Made by a program: the position numbers and the translations under genes. Under the pieces are notes generated by a model. It did not search any database. It saw only the letters and a list, made by a program, of their open reading frames with translations, and had not been told where the DNA came from. A DNA stretch of 64,000 nt. Origin: Pelodera strongyloides (lineage: Eukaryota; Nematoda; Chromadorea; Rhabditida; Rhabditidae). The DNA lies in the NCBI GenBank assembly GCA_036852015.1, contig JAANDG010000006.1, forward strand, positions 620,001 through 684,000, read 5' to 3'. Shown here piece after piece: positions 62,954 through 64,000 of the stretch. Every line of letters starts with the position of its first letter. The first letter of the stretch is position 1.

Positions 62954-64000
62954 GTTCGTTGCTATAAACATATTACATTGTTTTGGGACAGAGACTCAAT
63001 TTTGACTACTGTAGAATTCAATATCCTCAATAGTGTCAATCGTTTAGTACCGCGAATTCGTTCTATATTTTATGTATTGATTTACAAGTATTTTATATCA
63101 TGTAATCGGTCACGTTCTTGACGTCAATGCTTTCCTTCGCGATAATCGCAACGAGAATTTCCATGAGTCTCTAAGGCCAGCTTCAGATATAGTGCAAGCG
63201 GTTGTCATTGTCACGCGTATCTGGTTAAACCCAGAAACAGCTGATTATATGTGGCCAGGTTTATGCTTTTCGGTGACCTGGTCAGTTTACTGTAGCATTG
63301 AGAAGATAGCGGTCTGTTCGAAAATGACATGAAAATGAATATGCACAGGGTGGCGGCACAGTTGAAGAATGTATAGGCAAAGCACTACTACTAAAACGTG
63401 GGCAATGATTGCTGACCTATGATGTACTACTATTTTGCCAATGACAGTAGTTCTACTTTTTAATACGTCTGGAAGGTTGTTGTACGGACTCGTCAAAATC
63501 ACAGTTTGGAAGTTTACAAAAATAAACTGCATAAAGCGCCTCCACAACAAATTGTTTCATGCAAACTGGATACGTGGGCCCTAATCCAAAACAGACAGCT
63601 CGAACATTTCGATAATTCTTAAGCGCATATAAAATATATTATGTCGCTGAAAATCCATAAACTGTATAAGCCATTAATGGATAAAGGAGGTTTAGTATTA
63701 TATCTAGATCCCCATGTTTTAATCTGTTACAAGTATCGCTTTGAGTAGCTCTTACGGGCGAATTACTTTCTACTTAACTTTCAGATTTCTTCAGCAAAGC
63801 CTGAGTAAGCTTGAAATGCTGTAAATCTCTTTCTTAGACAACAAGTTTTTTTCTTGAAATCATGCTGCACGGCATACAGTATTAGAACGTTAGTGAGATT
63901 AGCCGTTTCCATCGCTGGATTTAGTCGTTGAGAAATAACAGAATTAAGCTATAAAAGATGGACATGTAAATAATGCGGAGCGCTACTTCTCTCAGTACTT
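62954..64000. other. Downstream of last detected exon; no feature seen
   Basis: Begins with a splice donor (GTTCGT). The rest is AT-rich sequence without a convincing exon, and is presumably the next intron of the plus-strand gene. Confidence 0.4.

Overview
The window is animal nuclear DNA, almost certainly from a nematode. Genes are broken into many short exons whose introns end in TTTCAG-like acceptors. Several start codons sit directly after such an acceptor, as expected for spliced-leader trans-splicing. The best-preserved genes match families I know from nematodes. I cannot name the species. All functions are read from translated exons and remembered family motifs; nothing was searched.

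Layout. 1-63 is the last exon of a WD40-repeat gene. About 0.15-3.98 kb is a satellite of 22 units of roughly 175-182 bp. A minus-strand block follows: a COMT/CCoAMT-type O-methyltransferase (6.5-8.0 kb), a very large TMC (transmembrane channel-like, mechanotransduction) gene with 36 exons (9.9-19.7 kb), and a METTL26-type methyltransferase (23.3-24.6 kb). The next block is on the plus strand: a TXNDC11-like ER thioredoxin-fold protein (26.7-32.1 kb) and an unrecognised secreted low-complexity protein with terminal cysteines (35.6-40.7 kb). Two minus-strand paralogues follow at 41.9-44.1 and 45.2-47.9 kb. Each has an N-terminal membrane anchor and a methyltransferase domain like the C-terminal half of METTL13.

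The last 16 kb is gene-poor. It holds a nuclear copy of mitochondrial atp6 (about 49.0 kb), microsatellites, and three small, widely spaced plus-strand exons (57.3, 57.6 and 62.9 kb). These look like the 5' end of a gene with large introns that continues past the window.

Mobile DNA: two long-armed inverted-repeat MITEs flanked by TTAA (10.3 and 40.9 kb) share a terminal motif. One lies inside the 3' part of the tmc gene. A smaller 149-bp foldback lies at 26.1 kb.

Functional links are limited. Human TXNDC11 is a dual-oxidase partner in the ER, and the next gene encodes a candidate extracellular-matrix protein, but no shared pathway is shown here. The most novel items are the secreted protein, the membrane-anchored METTL13-like pair, and the MITE inside tmc. 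I saw no CRISPR array, tRNA, rRNA or bacterial-type system.
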